Positions 32,795 to 41,326 of a DNA stretch of 64,000 bases are shown here, piece by piece. Every line of letters starts with the position of its first letter. The stretch's first letter is position 1. Where the stretch lies: the NCBI RefSeq assembly GCF_006337105.1, contig NZ_CP040871.1, forward strand, positions 2,079,501-2,143,500, written 5' to 3'. The notes under the pieces were generated by a model. The model searched no databases. It was not told where the DNA came from and saw only the letters and a list, made by a program, of their open reading frames with translations. The stretch comes from Thermomonas aquatica. Its GTDB lineage: Bacteria > Pseudomonadota > Gammaproteobacteria > Xanthomonadales > Xanthomonadaceae. Position numbers and translations under genes: made by a program.

Positions 32795-34009
32795 TCACCA
32801 ACCCGCCGCGCTCTGCTCCTCAACCCGACTAAACGCCGACCGCTCCCCCGCCTCCGGCTTGTCGTTGCCGGTGCTGAAATACACCACCCCGGTGCCGGCC
32901 TTCCGATCCACCCACAACCCCGCCAGCAACCCATACGCATTGCCGCTGTGGCCGATGCGCTGCACGCCGTCGCCGAAGGGATCGTCGCCGCAGTCGGGCA
33001 GGCCGGTGGCCAGGGTGTGCACGGCCAGGCCGTAGCGGCAGGTGAAGCCGCCCTTGGTGCGGATCGGATCGTCTTCCTCGAGGGTCAGGCCGTTGCCGTC
33101 CTTCCAGCTCCATTGCGGGCCGATCATCGCGCGTACCGATGCCGGCGTGAGCAGACGCACGCCATCGACTTCGCCATCGCCCAGCAACAGGCGGCCGATC
33201 TTCGACAGGTCGCTGGCGGAAATGCGCAGGCCGCCTTGCGGGCCGAACACGTTGGGCGCGGCGCCGGCGCGCCATTTGCTCAGGTCGCAACTGCCGTCGC
33301 TGGCCTTGGTGATGCCGCAGGCCGGCTTCTTGCCCTGGTTGTCGTCGACTTGCGGCTTGCCTTCGCCGTACAGCACCACCGCGCGCGCGGCGGTGGCATC
33401 GTCGCAGGTCGGCCAGCCGTAGCAGGCGTGCAGGCCCAGCGGCTTGATCACCAGCCGCTGCATCAGCAGGTCGAGGCGTTCGCCGGTGCTGCGCTCCATC
33501 ACCGCGCCGATCAGCGGGAAGCCGACATTCGCGTAGCGCCAGTAGGTGCCGGGCGCGTGCTGCGCGTCCCAGGCCTTCGGGTCGTCGAGCAGCTTGCGGA
33601 ATTCGCCGTCCAGCGGCACCTGCCAGTAGCCGGCGCCATCGGTCAGGCTGGCGGTGTGCGAGAGCAGCAGGCGCAGGGTGATCTTCTTGTTCGGAAAGTT
33701 CGGATTGCGCAGCGTCCAGCCCAGCGTCTTCGAGACATCGGCATCGAGGTCGAGCTTGCCTTGTTCGACCAGCCGCATCACCCCGATCGCCAGCACCAGC
33801 TTGCTGATCGAGGCGATCCGCACCGGATCGTCGATGCCGATCGCGCGCTTGCTCGCGGGATTGGCATAGCCGGAGGTTTGCGTGCTGGTGATGCCGTCGC
33901 GGTCGAAGGTCACGCGCACGCGGGCCGTGGGCGAAGCCGCCTGCGCTTCGGCGGCGTGGGCGATGCCGAGGCAGGACAGCAGGGCGAGCAGGACGGCGAA
34001 TCGACGCAT
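32795..34009 (-). CDS. exported serine hydrolase, class C beta-lactamase-like
   Basis: A 404-residue protein with a signal peptide ending ...IAHA. It has the class C/penicillin-binding fold motifs: SISK (SxxK nucleophile and base), YAN in YWRYANVGF and a terminal HSG (HSGNAYG). Members include DD-carboxypeptidases, esterases and EstB-like enzymes, and few are true beta-lactamases. It should act in the periplasm on an unknown substrate. ATG 34009 was chosen because it starts the signal peptide; the frame extends 18 codons further. It marks the return to GC-rich sequence after the accessory patch. Confidence 0.85.
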   Translation of the reverse strand: MRRFAVLLALLSCLGIAHAAEAQAASPTARVRVTFDRDGITSTQTSGYANPASKRAIGIDDPVRIASISKLVLAIGVMRLVEQGKLDLDADVSKTLGWTLRNPNFPNKKITLRLLLSHTASLTDGAGYWQVPLDGEFRKLLDDPKAWDAQHAPGTYWRYANVGFPLIGAVMERSTGERLDLLMQRLVIKPLGLHACYGWPTCDDATAARAVVLYGEGKPQVDDNQGKKPACGITKASDGSCDLSKWRAGAAPNVFGPQGGLRISASDLSKIGRLLLGDGEVDGVRLLTPASVRAMIGPQWSWKDGNGLTLEEDDPIRTKGGFTCRYGLAVHTLATGLPDCGDDPFGDGVQRIGHSGNAYGLLAGLWVDRKAGTGVVYFSTGNDKPEAGERSAFSRVEEQSAAGW

Positions 34010-34081
34010 TGGCTTGGACTCACGGCGGCGGTGGCGATGACGTTGTGCCATCGCCACGCGCATCGCGCAATGTGCAGGACG

Positions 34082-34858
34082 TCAGTCGGGCGCGCGCGCC
34101 GGGTTCGGCAGCAGGCCGCCCGGATACTTGCGGCGCAACAGTACCGTCTGCAGCAACAGCACCACGGCGATGGCAATGGCGACCCATGCCGCGGTCTGTG
34201 CGCCGGGCAGGCCGCTGTCGGACTGCTTCACGTACACCGCGACCAGCGCCCACAGCGCGGCCATTACGTAGTCGATGTTGCCGCGCATGCGCAGGTTGAC
34301 CATCAGCAGCAGCAACGCGGCCAGCGCGAACAGCACCAGGCTCCACGGCAGCTGGTGGGTGGTGGAGGCCAGCTGGTAGGCCACGACCACCTGCGCCAGA
34401 TTGAGGAACGCCGCCAGCGACAGCCAGCCGGCGTGCAGCGACAGCGGCAGCCACGCCCACAGCCACTGGCCTTCCTGCGGGGTGCGGTCGTGCGACAGGA
34501 TCATCGCGCAACGGATCAGGCAGAAGGTCGCGGCGAAGATCACCAGCAGGCACAGCCAGAACTGGCCCATCGAGAACAGCGGCATCCACAGCGTGGTCAG
34601 CGCGAAGCCCGCCGCGGCCCATGGTGCGATGCGCGCCGCGGTGTCGTCGGTCTTGCGCATGCCGGTGGTTTGCCAGACGGCGTAGACCAGGTCGAGCAGG
34701 AAGATCAGGCCCCAGATCGCGAAGGCGTAGCCGGCGGCGACCAGCAGGGTGGGGTAGCGATCCGACATCGTCCCGTTGTCGGGGCCGAAGGTGCCGGTAT
34801 TGGAGAGCCAGGCCACCACCGGCATGGCGATGGCGAACAACAGGACGAGCAGGCGCAT
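34082..34858 (-). CDS. TspO/MBR-related tryptophan-rich membrane protein
   Basis: A 258-residue membrane protein with about seven hydrophobic segments. The segments AAGYAFAIWGLIFLLD and AGWLSLAAFLNLAQVV resemble the tryptophan-rich sensory/TspO-related group, which binds tetrapyrroles in some members. The extended form seen here is usually annotated only by similarity. The Met at 34858 is favoured because it begins a hydrophobic helix. It lies 72 bases upstream of the serine hydrolase gene on the same strand, so joint transcription is possible but not compelling. Confidence 0.7.
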   Translation of the reverse strand: MRLLVLLFAIAMPVVAWLSNTGTFGPDNGTMSDRYPTLLVAAGYAFAIWGLIFLLDLVYAVWQTTGMRKTDDTAARIAPWAAAGFALTTLWMPLFSMGQFWLCLLVIFAATFCLIRCAMILSHDRTPQEGQWLWAWLPLSLHAGWLSLAAFLNLAQVVVAYQLASTTHQLPWSLVLFALAALLLLMVNLRMRGNIDYVMAALWALVAVYVKQSDSGLPGAQTAAWVAIAIAVVLLLQTVLLRRKYPGGLLPNPARAPD

Positions 34859-34921
34859 GGCGGGATCCTCGGTGGCGCGATATGCGACTGTCGCCAACCG
34901 CGCGCGATGCCGGGGTGAACG

Positions 34922-35536
34922 TCAGGGCCGGGGCAGGGCCTTGCGCAGGGCGTCGACCTCGGTGCGCGCGAAACAGTCGTGCTGGTGGTCGTTGACCAGG
35001 CCCATCGCCTGCATGAAGGCGTACATCGTGGTCGGGCCGACGAACTTCCAGCCGCGCTTCTTCAGGTCCTTCGACAGGGCGATCGCTTCCGGCGCGGTGG
35101 TGAAGCCGCGCAGCACCTCGACGGTGAGCTTGTTCGGACGCTTGGAGACGTCGACTTCGTATCGCCAGAAGTAGCGGGCCAGCGTACCGAACTCGCGCTG
35201 CAGTTCGATCGCGCGGCCGGCGTTGTTGATGACCGCTTCGATCTTGCCGCGATGGCGGACGATGCCGGCATCGGCCAGCAGGCGTTGCACGTCGGCTTCC
35301 GAATACTTCGCGACCTTGCGGAAATCGAAGCCGTCGAAGCCGGCGCGGAACGCCTCGCGCTTCTTCAGGATGGTGATCCAGCTCAGCCCGGCCTGGAAGC
35401 CTTCCAGGCTGATCTTCTCGAACAGGCGGATGTCGTCGGTGACCGGGCGGCCCCATTCGCGGTCGTGGTAGCCGTCGTAGAGCTCGGAGCCGTCGCTCCA
35501 GAAACAGCGTTGCAACCCGGCGGCCGGTTTCGGCAT
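34922..35536 (-). CDS. tag: DNA-3-methyladenine glycosylase I
   Basis: A 204-residue repair enzyme that excises 3-methyladenine. The zinc-binding N-terminus RCFW...YHDREWG, the segment SLEGFQAGLSWITILKKR, and HQHDC near the C-terminus (the remaining zinc ligands) all match the Tag family. The length is close to the usual 190. It lies 63 bases upstream of the TspO-like gene on the same strand. Confidence 0.94.
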   Translation of the reverse strand: MPKPAAGLQRCFWSDGSELYDGYHDREWGRPVTDDIRLFEKISLEGFQAGLSWITILKKREAFRAGFDGFDFRKVAKYSEADVQRLLADAGIVRHRGKIEAVINNAGRAIELQREFGTLARYFWRYEVDVSKRPNKLTVEVLRGFTTAPEAIALSKDLKKRGWKFVGPTTMYAFMQAMGLVNDHQHDCFARTEVDALRKALPRP

Positions 35537-35667
35537 CTCTTTCTCCAGTGGATGGGATGCAGGTTAGCTGAACGAATCCCATCGACCGCGACCGCCATGA
35601 CTTCCAGCCCATGCGGACTGTCGTCTTAGTGTTTTACATTACCAGCACACCAATACAGGAGCCGTTC

Positions 35668-35862
35668 ATGTTTCGCACCGAGTCCCCCCGTCCGATGGCC
35701 TTCGTCGAGCGCCGCCTGACCCCACGCCGTGGGGACGGTGTCGCGGCACCGGCCCGCATCCACCGCGAACGCGATTTCGGCGTTGGCTACGGCAGCAGCA
35801 GCGGCTATGGCAGCAACCGCCACTACGCGAGCTCGTCGGCCACCATCTTCCGTTGCCGTTGA
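35668..35862 (+). CDS. small glycine/tyrosine-rich hypothetical protein, 64 residues
   Basis: A 64-residue basic protein. It starts MFRTESPRPMAFVERRL, has the arginine-rich PRRGDG, then an unusual Gly-Tyr-Ser stretch (GVGYGSSSGYGS, about 38-49) and ends FRCR. A GGAG site sits 6 bases upstream of the ATG at 35668. No known domain is recognised. The transcript appears self-contained: AT-rich sequence upstream, then a long hairpin and a strong terminator downstream. The Gly-Tyr run hints at RNA binding or low-complexity behaviour, which is only a guess. Confidence 0.65.
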   Translation: MFRTESPRPMAFVERRLTPRRGDGVAAPARIHRERDFGVGYGSSSGYGSNRHYASSSATIFRCR

Positions 35863-35937
35863 ACCGAGGCTGCCGGTTGGGCCGCGACCTCCCCGCGCGG
35901 CCCGGCCGGTAGGCCGAGGTTCCCGCTTCCCCGTCGA

Positions 35938-35973
35938 GCGGATGTGGGCCGGCCGTCTCCGGCCTGCATCCGC
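35938..35973 (+). other. long imperfect hairpin in the 3' region of the small-protein transcript
   Basis: GCGGATG-TG-GGCCGG pairs with CCGGCC-TG-CATCCGC around the loop CCGTCT: 13 base pairs with one symmetric 2x2 internal loop. It lies between the 64-residue gene and the terminator, so it would form in the untranslated 3' RNA. Confidence 0.7.
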
Positions 35974-35994
35974 CCGGCACCTTTCCCCCGATCG

Positions 35995-36019
35995 ACCCGC
36001 CGCTGGCGGGTTCTTTTTT
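35995..36019 (+). terminator. rho-independent terminator of the small-protein transcript
   Basis: ACCCGCC-GCT-GGCGGGT is followed by TCTTTTTT. Stem and T-run are both strong, and it ends the transcript 133 bases after the 64-residue gene and before the MFS gene. Confidence 0.9.
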
Positions 36020-36130
36020 GCGCCCGCGGCGGAATCGCGAGCAGCCTTCGCGCCGCGTTGCGCCTGCCCCAGTCGCTGCTTGCCAACGTATTCACCGTCG
36101 GCAGCTGATGCTGCGGTGCACAATAAGCCA

Positions 36131-37354
36131 ATGGCGAATACGGAATCCGCGATCCCGCTGCATGCCGCGCTGTCGTCGCGGCAGGTCGCATGGGTCTTGT
36201 TCGCGCTGTCGATGGGCGGCTTCGCCATCGGCACCAGCGAGTTCGTGATCATGGGCCTGATCAGCGAGATGGCGCGCGACCTCGGCGTCACCGAGCCGCA
36301 GGTCGGCCATGTGATCAGCGCCTACGCATTGGGCGTGGTGGTCGGCGCGCCGCTGCTGGCGATCTTCGGCGCCAGGCGCCGACGCCGCAGCCTGCTGCTG
36401 GGTTTCATGGGCTTCTACGCGGTCGGCAACCTGGCCTGCGCGCTGGCACCGGATTACCACACGCTGATGCTGGCGCGCTTCATCGCCGGCCTGCCGCATG
36501 GCGCCTACTTCGGCGTGGCCGCGCTGGTCGCCGCGCATATCAGTCCGCCGGAACAGCGCGGCACCGCAGTCGGGCGGGTGATGCTGGGTCTGTCGGTGGC
36601 GCTGTTGGTTGGCAATCCGTTGGCGACCTGGCTGGGGCAAGTGATGGGCTGGCGTTACGCGTTCGCGCTGGTCAGCCTGATCGCGCTGGCGACGATGGCG
36701 ATGACCGCCTGGCGCCTGCCCGCCGGCATGGGCGCGCCGCGCACCGATGCGCTGCGCGAACTGCGCGACTTCAACCGCGCGCCGGTATGGCTGACGCTGG
36801 GCGTCGGCGCGATCGGCTTCGCCGGCATGTTCGCGGTGTTCAGCTACCTCACGCCGACCTTGTTGCAGGTCACCGGCGTCGGCGAGGGCTTCATCCCGTT
36901 CGCGCTGATGGCATTCGGCATCGGCAGCATCCTCGGCACCCTGGCCGGCGGCTGGCTGTTCGACCGCTTCGGCTTCCGCGCCGCCGCCATCGTGCTGGTC
37001 TGGTCGATGCTCATCCTCCTGCTGTTCCCGCTGGCCGCGCAGTCGGCCTGGGCGGTGCTGCCACTGGTGCTGGCGGTGGCGACGATGGGCGCGCTGGGGC
37101 CGGTGCTGCAATCGCACCTGATGGACGTGGCCCGCGATGCGCAGACGCTGGCCGCCGCCTCCCACCACGCGGCGTTCAACGCCGCCAATGCGCTGGGCCC
37201 GTGGCTGGGCGGGATGGCGATCACCGCCGGCTACGGCTGGACTTCGACCGGGTATGTCGGTGCCGCCACCGCGATCGGCGGCTTGCTGGTGTACGCGCTG
37301 GCGCGGCGCGACCTGCGCGGGCGCGACGCCGCGGCCGAGGCTGCGGCAGGCTGA
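36131..37354 (+). CDS. MFS transporter, DHA1 / AraJ-like drug or sugar exporter
   Basis: A 407-residue, 12-helix major facilitator of the DHA1 group. The first-helix motif GTSEFVIMGL and the loop 2-3 motif GAPLLAIFGARRRRR are typical of AraJ/YdhP-like exporters. The ATG at 36131 gives the expected cytosolic N-terminus. The longer open frame overlaps the terminator upstream and is not credible. Substrate is unknown; efflux of small hydrophobic or sugar compounds is inferred from the family. It appears to be a single-gene unit. Confidence 0.85.
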   Translation: MANTESAIPLHAALSSRQVAWVLFALSMGGFAIGTSEFVIMGLISEMARDLGVTEPQVGHVISAYALGVVVGAPLLAIFGARRRRRSLLLGFMGFYAVGNLACALAPDYHTLMLARFIAGLPHGAYFGVAALVAAHISPPEQRGTAVGRVMLGLSVALLVGNPLATWLGQVMGWRYAFALVSLIALATMAMTAWRLPAGMGAPRTDALRELRDFNRAPVWLTLGVGAIGFAGMFAVFSYLTPTLLQVTGVGEGFIPFALMAFGIGSILGTLAGGWLFDRFGFRAAAIVLVWSMLILLLFPLAAQSAWAVLPLVLAVATMGALGPVLQSHLMDVARDAQTLAAASHHAAFNAANALGPWLGGMAITAGYGWTSTGYVGAATAIGGLLVYALARRDLRGRDAAAEAAAG

Positions 37355-37410
37355 TCGATCTCGATGCGGCGGCGGTGTCGCCGGTCCCGCCGCGGCCGGC
37401 GCCGCTACGC

Positions 37411-39390
37411 TCAGCCGCCGCCCGCCGCACCCTCCGCTTCGCCCTTCGCGGCCTGCGCGCCGCCCAGGTTGCGCGCGAGGAAGTCCAGCAGCGTCTGGTA
37501 GAACTCGCGGCGGTGGGCGGTGGTGTAGAAGCCGTGTCCTTCGGTATCGAAGAACAAGGTTTGCGCCGGGTTGCCGGCCTTGGCCAGTGCATTCGCCATC
37601 CGCTTGCTGTGCACGATCGGCGCGATCTGGTCGGCGCCGCCCGCGACCAGCAGGACCTGCGCCTTGATCCGCGCGGCCATGCCGACGGGCGAGCGCAACG
37701 CGAGGCCGTCGCGCTCGCCGACCCAATCGTCGACCCAGTTGCGCATCGAGCGGCTGGCGGCGGAATCCCGGCGGTGCATTTCCTCGAGGTCGTACACGCC
37801 CACATAACCCACCGCGCAACGGTAGAGGTCGGGTTCCCTGGCCGCGCCCATCAACGCGGCATAACCGCCGTAGCTGGCGCCGTAGATGCAGATCCGCGCG
37901 GGATCGGCGATGCGCTGTTCGATCGCCCAGCGGGTGGCATCGGTGAGATCGTCCTGCATGGCGCCGCCCCATTGGCGCGCGCCCGCCTGCCGGAAGCGCT
38001 GGCCGTAGTTGCCGGAGCCGCGGAAATTGATGCGCAGCACCGCATAGCCGGCTTCGGCCAGCATCTGGGTGTCGTCGTCGAAGGCCCACTCGTCGAAGAT
38101 GCCGTAGGGCCCGCCATGCGGCATCACCACCATCGGCAAGGGCGCAGCTTCCGCGGCACCGGCCGGCAGGGTCAGGTAGCCCTGCAGCGCGAGGCCGTCG
38201 CGCGCGCGGACGGAAACCGGCCGCATCTTCGGCAGCTTGGCCGGGTCGAACCATTCGCGTGCCACGAACACGCCGTTGACGTTCATGGTGGCCGGGTCGA
38301 ACAGGTAGGTGTCGCCCGGCGTGCGGTCGTTCCAGACCTGCACCAGCGCGAGGCCGTCGCGGGTGTAGGAGGTGACGTTGACCGCGGCATCGGGGAATGC
38401 CTGCTCCAGCGCACGGTACAGGCGCGCGCCTTCGCCGCCGCCTTCGAGCAGGCGGGCATGCACGCGGCCGTCCATGTACTGCACGCCGAGCAGGGTATGG
38501 CCGTCGCGGTCCAGGATCACCGCGTATGGATCGACGGACGGGTCGCGCAGCGCCTGCTTGCGCTCGCCGGTCCGCGTGTCCCAGGCGACGATGGCGTCCG
38601 GGCCGGTGTCCTGGGTGACCTCGAGGTAGGCGATGTGGCCGTCCGCGGAGAACCCGAGCGCCGATTCGACGCGCCCGCTCTCGGCTTGGTCGTTGACCAG
38701 CCGCCAGTCGTCGCCGTCGCCATTGCGGTAGTACAGCTTGCTGTAGTTGTCGTTCTTCGCGCCGCGCGCGAAGCGGACCCGGCCGTTGGCGTCGCTGAGG
38801 AAGACCGCCCGGTTGACCGGCGCGGTCGCCACCCGCGCGCGGCGGCCGCTGTACACGTCCAGCTTGTCGACCACGGTCAACGGCTCGGGCCCGAGCTTCC
38901 ATGCCGAGATCAGCACGTTGCGCGGGTCGTCGGGCAATGGGTCGATCAGCGTGGCCATCTCCCATTGCGGGTTGATCGAGATGGTGGCCACCAGCCCGGG
39001 GTTGTCCTCGCGCCCGACCAGCACCTTGATCCGCTTGCCGTCCAGGCCGAGGCCGTAGAGCTGTCCGGTGCTGAAGGGCTGGTCGCGGCTGCCGAGGCGC
39101 TCGGCCATGGCGATCACCACCCGGTCGTCGCTGGCCCACCAGAAATCGTCGATCACCGAATCCTTCGCCCCGGAAGCGCCGGTCACCAGTTTCTTGTCGG
39201 AACGCCGCAGGATGGCCAGGCCGACGCGATCCTCCAGTTGCACGGTCGCCGCGTAGTACTGGCCGTCGGGCGAGATCTTGATGCGGCCGTAGCTGTCCTG
39301 CTTGAGGTAGCGATCCAGCCGTACCTGCGCCTGCGCGGGAAGGAATGTCAGCAGCAGCGCGGCAAGCGCGGCGATCAACCAGGTTCGCAT
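37411..39390 (-). CDS. exported S9-family prolyl oligopeptidase-like peptidase
   Basis: A 659-residue serine peptidase with a signal peptide (MRTWLIAALAALLLTF..., cleavage after AQA). The N-terminal two thirds form a beta-propeller, and the C-terminal alpha/beta hydrolase domain carries the nucleophile GASYGGYA, the Asp in GGADQIAP and the His in EGHGFY. It probably cleaves short peptides in the periplasm. Such peptidases are abundant in Xanthomonadaceae, which often grow on protein. The frame is open upstream, but the signal peptide fixes the start at 39390. The C-terminal tail is glycine/alanine-rich. Confidence 0.9.
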   Translation of the reverse strand: MRTWLIAALAALLLTFLPAQAQVRLDRYLKQDSYGRIKISPDGQYYAATVQLEDRVGLAILRRSDKKLVTGASGAKDSVIDDFWWASDDRVVIAMAERLGSRDQPFSTGQLYGLGLDGKRIKVLVGREDNPGLVATISINPQWEMATLIDPLPDDPRNVLISAWKLGPEPLTVVDKLDVYSGRRARVATAPVNRAVFLSDANGRVRFARGAKNDNYSKLYYRNGDGDDWRLVNDQAESGRVESALGFSADGHIAYLEVTQDTGPDAIVAWDTRTGERKQALRDPSVDPYAVILDRDGHTLLGVQYMDGRVHARLLEGGGEGARLYRALEQAFPDAAVNVTSYTRDGLALVQVWNDRTPGDTYLFDPATMNVNGVFVAREWFDPAKLPKMRPVSVRARDGLALQGYLTLPAGAAEAAPLPMVVMPHGGPYGIFDEWAFDDDTQMLAEAGYAVLRINFRGSGNYGQRFRQAGARQWGGAMQDDLTDATRWAIEQRIADPARICIYGASYGGYAALMGAAREPDLYRCAVGYVGVYDLEEMHRRDSAASRSMRNWVDDWVGERDGLALRSPVGMAARIKAQVLLVAGGADQIAPIVHSKRMANALAKAGNPAQTLFFDTEGHGFYTTAHRREFYQTLLDFLARNLGGAQAAKGEAEGAAGGG

Positions 39391-39425
39391 GGGCGCCCTC
39401 CTGGCGCGTCGCATCGCGTCGGAGT

Positions 39426-40013
39426 TTATAGGCGCATCCGTGCCGCCGCGTCGATCAGGTCCGGGAAGAACCCCTCGAACGCGGCATCCGCCGCCGCTTC
39501 GTTCGCACGCAGCACGTCGAGGCATTCGACCAGGCGATCGCCATTGTGCGACAGCCGGGTGGCGATGCCGTGCACGGCATGGTCGACGTTGCCGCGGCGC
39601 GCGTAGGAACCCAGCCAGTCGTGCGCGGCCATCCGCGGGGCGATGGCGTGCAGGCGCGGCGGCAGTTCCTCGCCATGTTCGCGCAGCACGCGGTAGACGC
39701 GCGCGGTGAACGCCTCGAGCGGCATGTCGTTCCAGCGCATCCAATCGCGCGCCAGGCAATGGTCGAAATACACGTCGAGCACGATGCCGGCATAGCGGCG
39801 CAGGCCGGCGGCATCGAACAGGCCGCGTGCTTCGACCACCGCCGGATGCTCGTCGGTGTAACGGTCGATGCGGCGATGGCGGACGATCTCGGCGCGGATC
39901 GGCGGCGGCCAGTCCTGCAGCGCGGATTGGCCGAACACGAAGTCGCCGAGCAGCGCGCCGAGGATCGCGTCGTCCGCATGCCGGGCCAGCCATGCGTGGG
40001 CGAGGTAGTTCAT
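39426..40013 (-). CDS. acpH: acyl carrier protein phosphodiesterase AcpH-like
   Basis: A 195-residue HD-like hydrolase of the DUF479 family. AcpH removes the 4'-phosphopantetheine arm from acyl carrier protein. Family blocks are MNYLAHAWLA, GALLGDFVFG, the His/Asp-rich VRHRRIDRYTDEHP and VLDVYFDHCLARDW. The start at 40013 is the conserved MNYLAH N-terminus. It lies 35 bases upstream of the S9 peptidase gene on the same strand, so read-through is possible. Confidence 0.88.
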   Translation of the reverse strand: MNYLAHAWLARHADDAILGALLGDFVFGQSALQDWPPPIRAEIVRHRRIDRYTDEHPAVVEARGLFDAAGLRRYAGIVLDVYFDHCLARDWMRWNDMPLEAFTARVYRVLREHGEELPPRLHAIAPRMAAHDWLGSYARRGNVDHAVHGIATRLSHNGDRLVECLDVLRANEAAADAAFEGFFPDLIDAAARMRL

Positions 40014-40098
40014 CGCCCGATGGTAGCCGCACGCGCTTCGGCGTTGCGTCGCGTCGATGGCGGGCACCGGCATCTGGCCGTGCAGCGGCGCAGCAAGC

Positions 40099-40482
40099 TC
40101 AGAACGGCTTGCTGGCCGCCGCGGGTTCGCAATCCGCGCCGAGCGCCTTGTCGTCGATGGCGACGCACACGCGGAAGTCGTGCAGGCCGGCGATCTGGCG
40201 GTCCTCGCCACGCGCCACCGTGAAGCGCTGCAGCGGGGCGAGCGCGCAGTCCGCCTTGCCGGCGCAGGCCGCCGGGTAGAGCGTGTAATGGCAGCTGCCG
40301 CTGTCGCTTTCCAGGCAATGGAAGCGCGCTACGCCGTCTTCCACGCGCGCCTTGCTGTACAGGGTGTCGTGGCCGTTGTCGCCGATGCGGTTGCTGTAGC
40401 TGGTGCCGCCGATCCCGCAGGCGGAGAGGATCACCAGCAGCGGCGAAAGCAGGAATCGAGCGAGGACGATGAACCTGGGCAT
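40099..40482 (-). CDS. hypothetical lipoprotein
   Basis: A 127-residue protein with a lipoprotein signal peptide; the lipobox is LSAC and the mature part starts CGIGGTSYSNRIGDNG. Six cysteines in the mature domain (including FHCLESDSGSC and DCALAP) suggest disulfides in the periplasm. No family is recognised. ATG 40482 was chosen because it starts the signal sequence. It lies upstream of acpH on the same strand with an 85-base gap. Confidence 0.65.
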   Translation of the reverse strand: MPRFIVLARFLLSPLLVILSACGIGGTSYSNRIGDNGHDTLYSKARVEDGVARFHCLESDSGSCHYTLYPAACAGKADCALAPLQRFTVARGEDRQIAGLHDFRVCVAIDDKALGADCEPAAASKPF

Positions 40483-40552
40483 GTTGCACCTCGTGGTGGG
40501 GCGGCGCGGGGGAGTGGCGTCAGGCGCATGCCGGCACGGCATGCCGCCGGCG

Positions 40553-41326
40553 CTACATGTGCTTGAACAGGGCCATGAACGGCTGGCTGACGGTGAGCGT
40601 TTCCGGGCGATGCCGCAGGCGCACGGTGCCGCGGCCGCTGTCGTCGCGGACGATGCCGGCGATCGCCCTCAGGTTGACGATGGTGGAGCGGTGGATCTGC
40701 TTGAAGCTATTGGCGTCCAGCCGCGGCAGCAACTCGCGCAGCGGCGTGCGCAGCAGCGCCTCGCCCTCGGCGGTGACCACGGTGGTGTACTTGTGGTCGG
40801 CCTGGAAATAGGCCACGTCGTCGACCAGGATCAGCCGCGTCTCGCGGCCCGCGCTGGCGGTCAGCCAGGTCAGCGGTTCCACCGCGCCGGCCGAGTTCGG
40901 CAATGCGCCGAGCTTGTCCAGCAGCGTCGCCAGCATCGCCGCATCCGGCAACGCGTCCTGCGCCTGCAGGCGGGCGACGCTGGCGTCCAGCCGTTCCGGC
41001 TTCACCGGCTTCAGCAGGTAGTCGATCGCGCCGCGCTCGAAGGCGTCGATCGCGTACTGGTCGTATGCGGTGACGAACACGATCTTCGTGCGCGGGCTGG
41101 CTTCGGCGGCGAGGGCGGCGACTTCCAGGCCGGTCAGGCCGGGCATGCGGATGTCGAGGAAGGCGACGTCCGGGGTGTGCTCGGCCAGCGCTTCCACCGC
41201 GCTGGCGCCGTCCTCGCATTCGGCGACGACCTGCAATGCCGGCCATGCGCGCCTGAGCTCGGCGACCAGCGAATGGCGCAGGATCGCTTCGTCCTCGGCG
41301 ACGATGCAGGTGCGCGCGTCAGTCAT
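40553..41326 (-). CDS. LytTR-family response regulator
   Basis: A 257-residue AlgR/LytR-type regulator. The receiver domain (about 5-120) has the acidic pocket AEDEA, phospho-acceptor Asp58 (FLDIRMPG) and the conserved Lys in LLKPVKPERL. The C-terminal LytTR DNA-binding domain (about 150-257) includes FKQIHRSTIVNL. Its start overlaps the end of the sensor kinase gene by 8 bases, so the two form a coupled two-component system. LytTR proteins typically control exopolysaccharide, pilus or cell-envelope genes; the target here is unknown. Confidence 0.93.
   Translation of the reverse strand: MTDARTCIVAEDEAILRHSLVAELRRAWPALQVVAECEDGASAVEALAEHTPDVAFLDIRMPGLTGLEVAALAAEASPRTKIVFVTAYDQYAIDAFERGAIDYLLKPVKPERLDASVARLQAQDALPDAAMLATLLDKLGALPNSAGAVEPLTWLTASAGRETRLILVDDVAYFQADHKYTTVVTAEGEALLRTPLRELLPRLDANSFKQIHRSTIVNLRAIAGIVRDDSGRGTVRLRHRPETLTVSQPFMALFKHM

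Noticed and set aside
32719..32832. Treating the full 148-codon frame as the natural small protein
   Set aside because: The tail after the 19-bp duplication is compositionally odd and overlaps the neighbouring gene, whereas the one-copy frame ends exactly at that gene's stop.
36190..39606. A 1138-codon plus-strand open frame opposite the S9 peptidase
   Set aside because: No family motif, no ribosome binding site, and low-complexity composition; the peptidase on the other strand has a signal peptide and a full catalytic triad.
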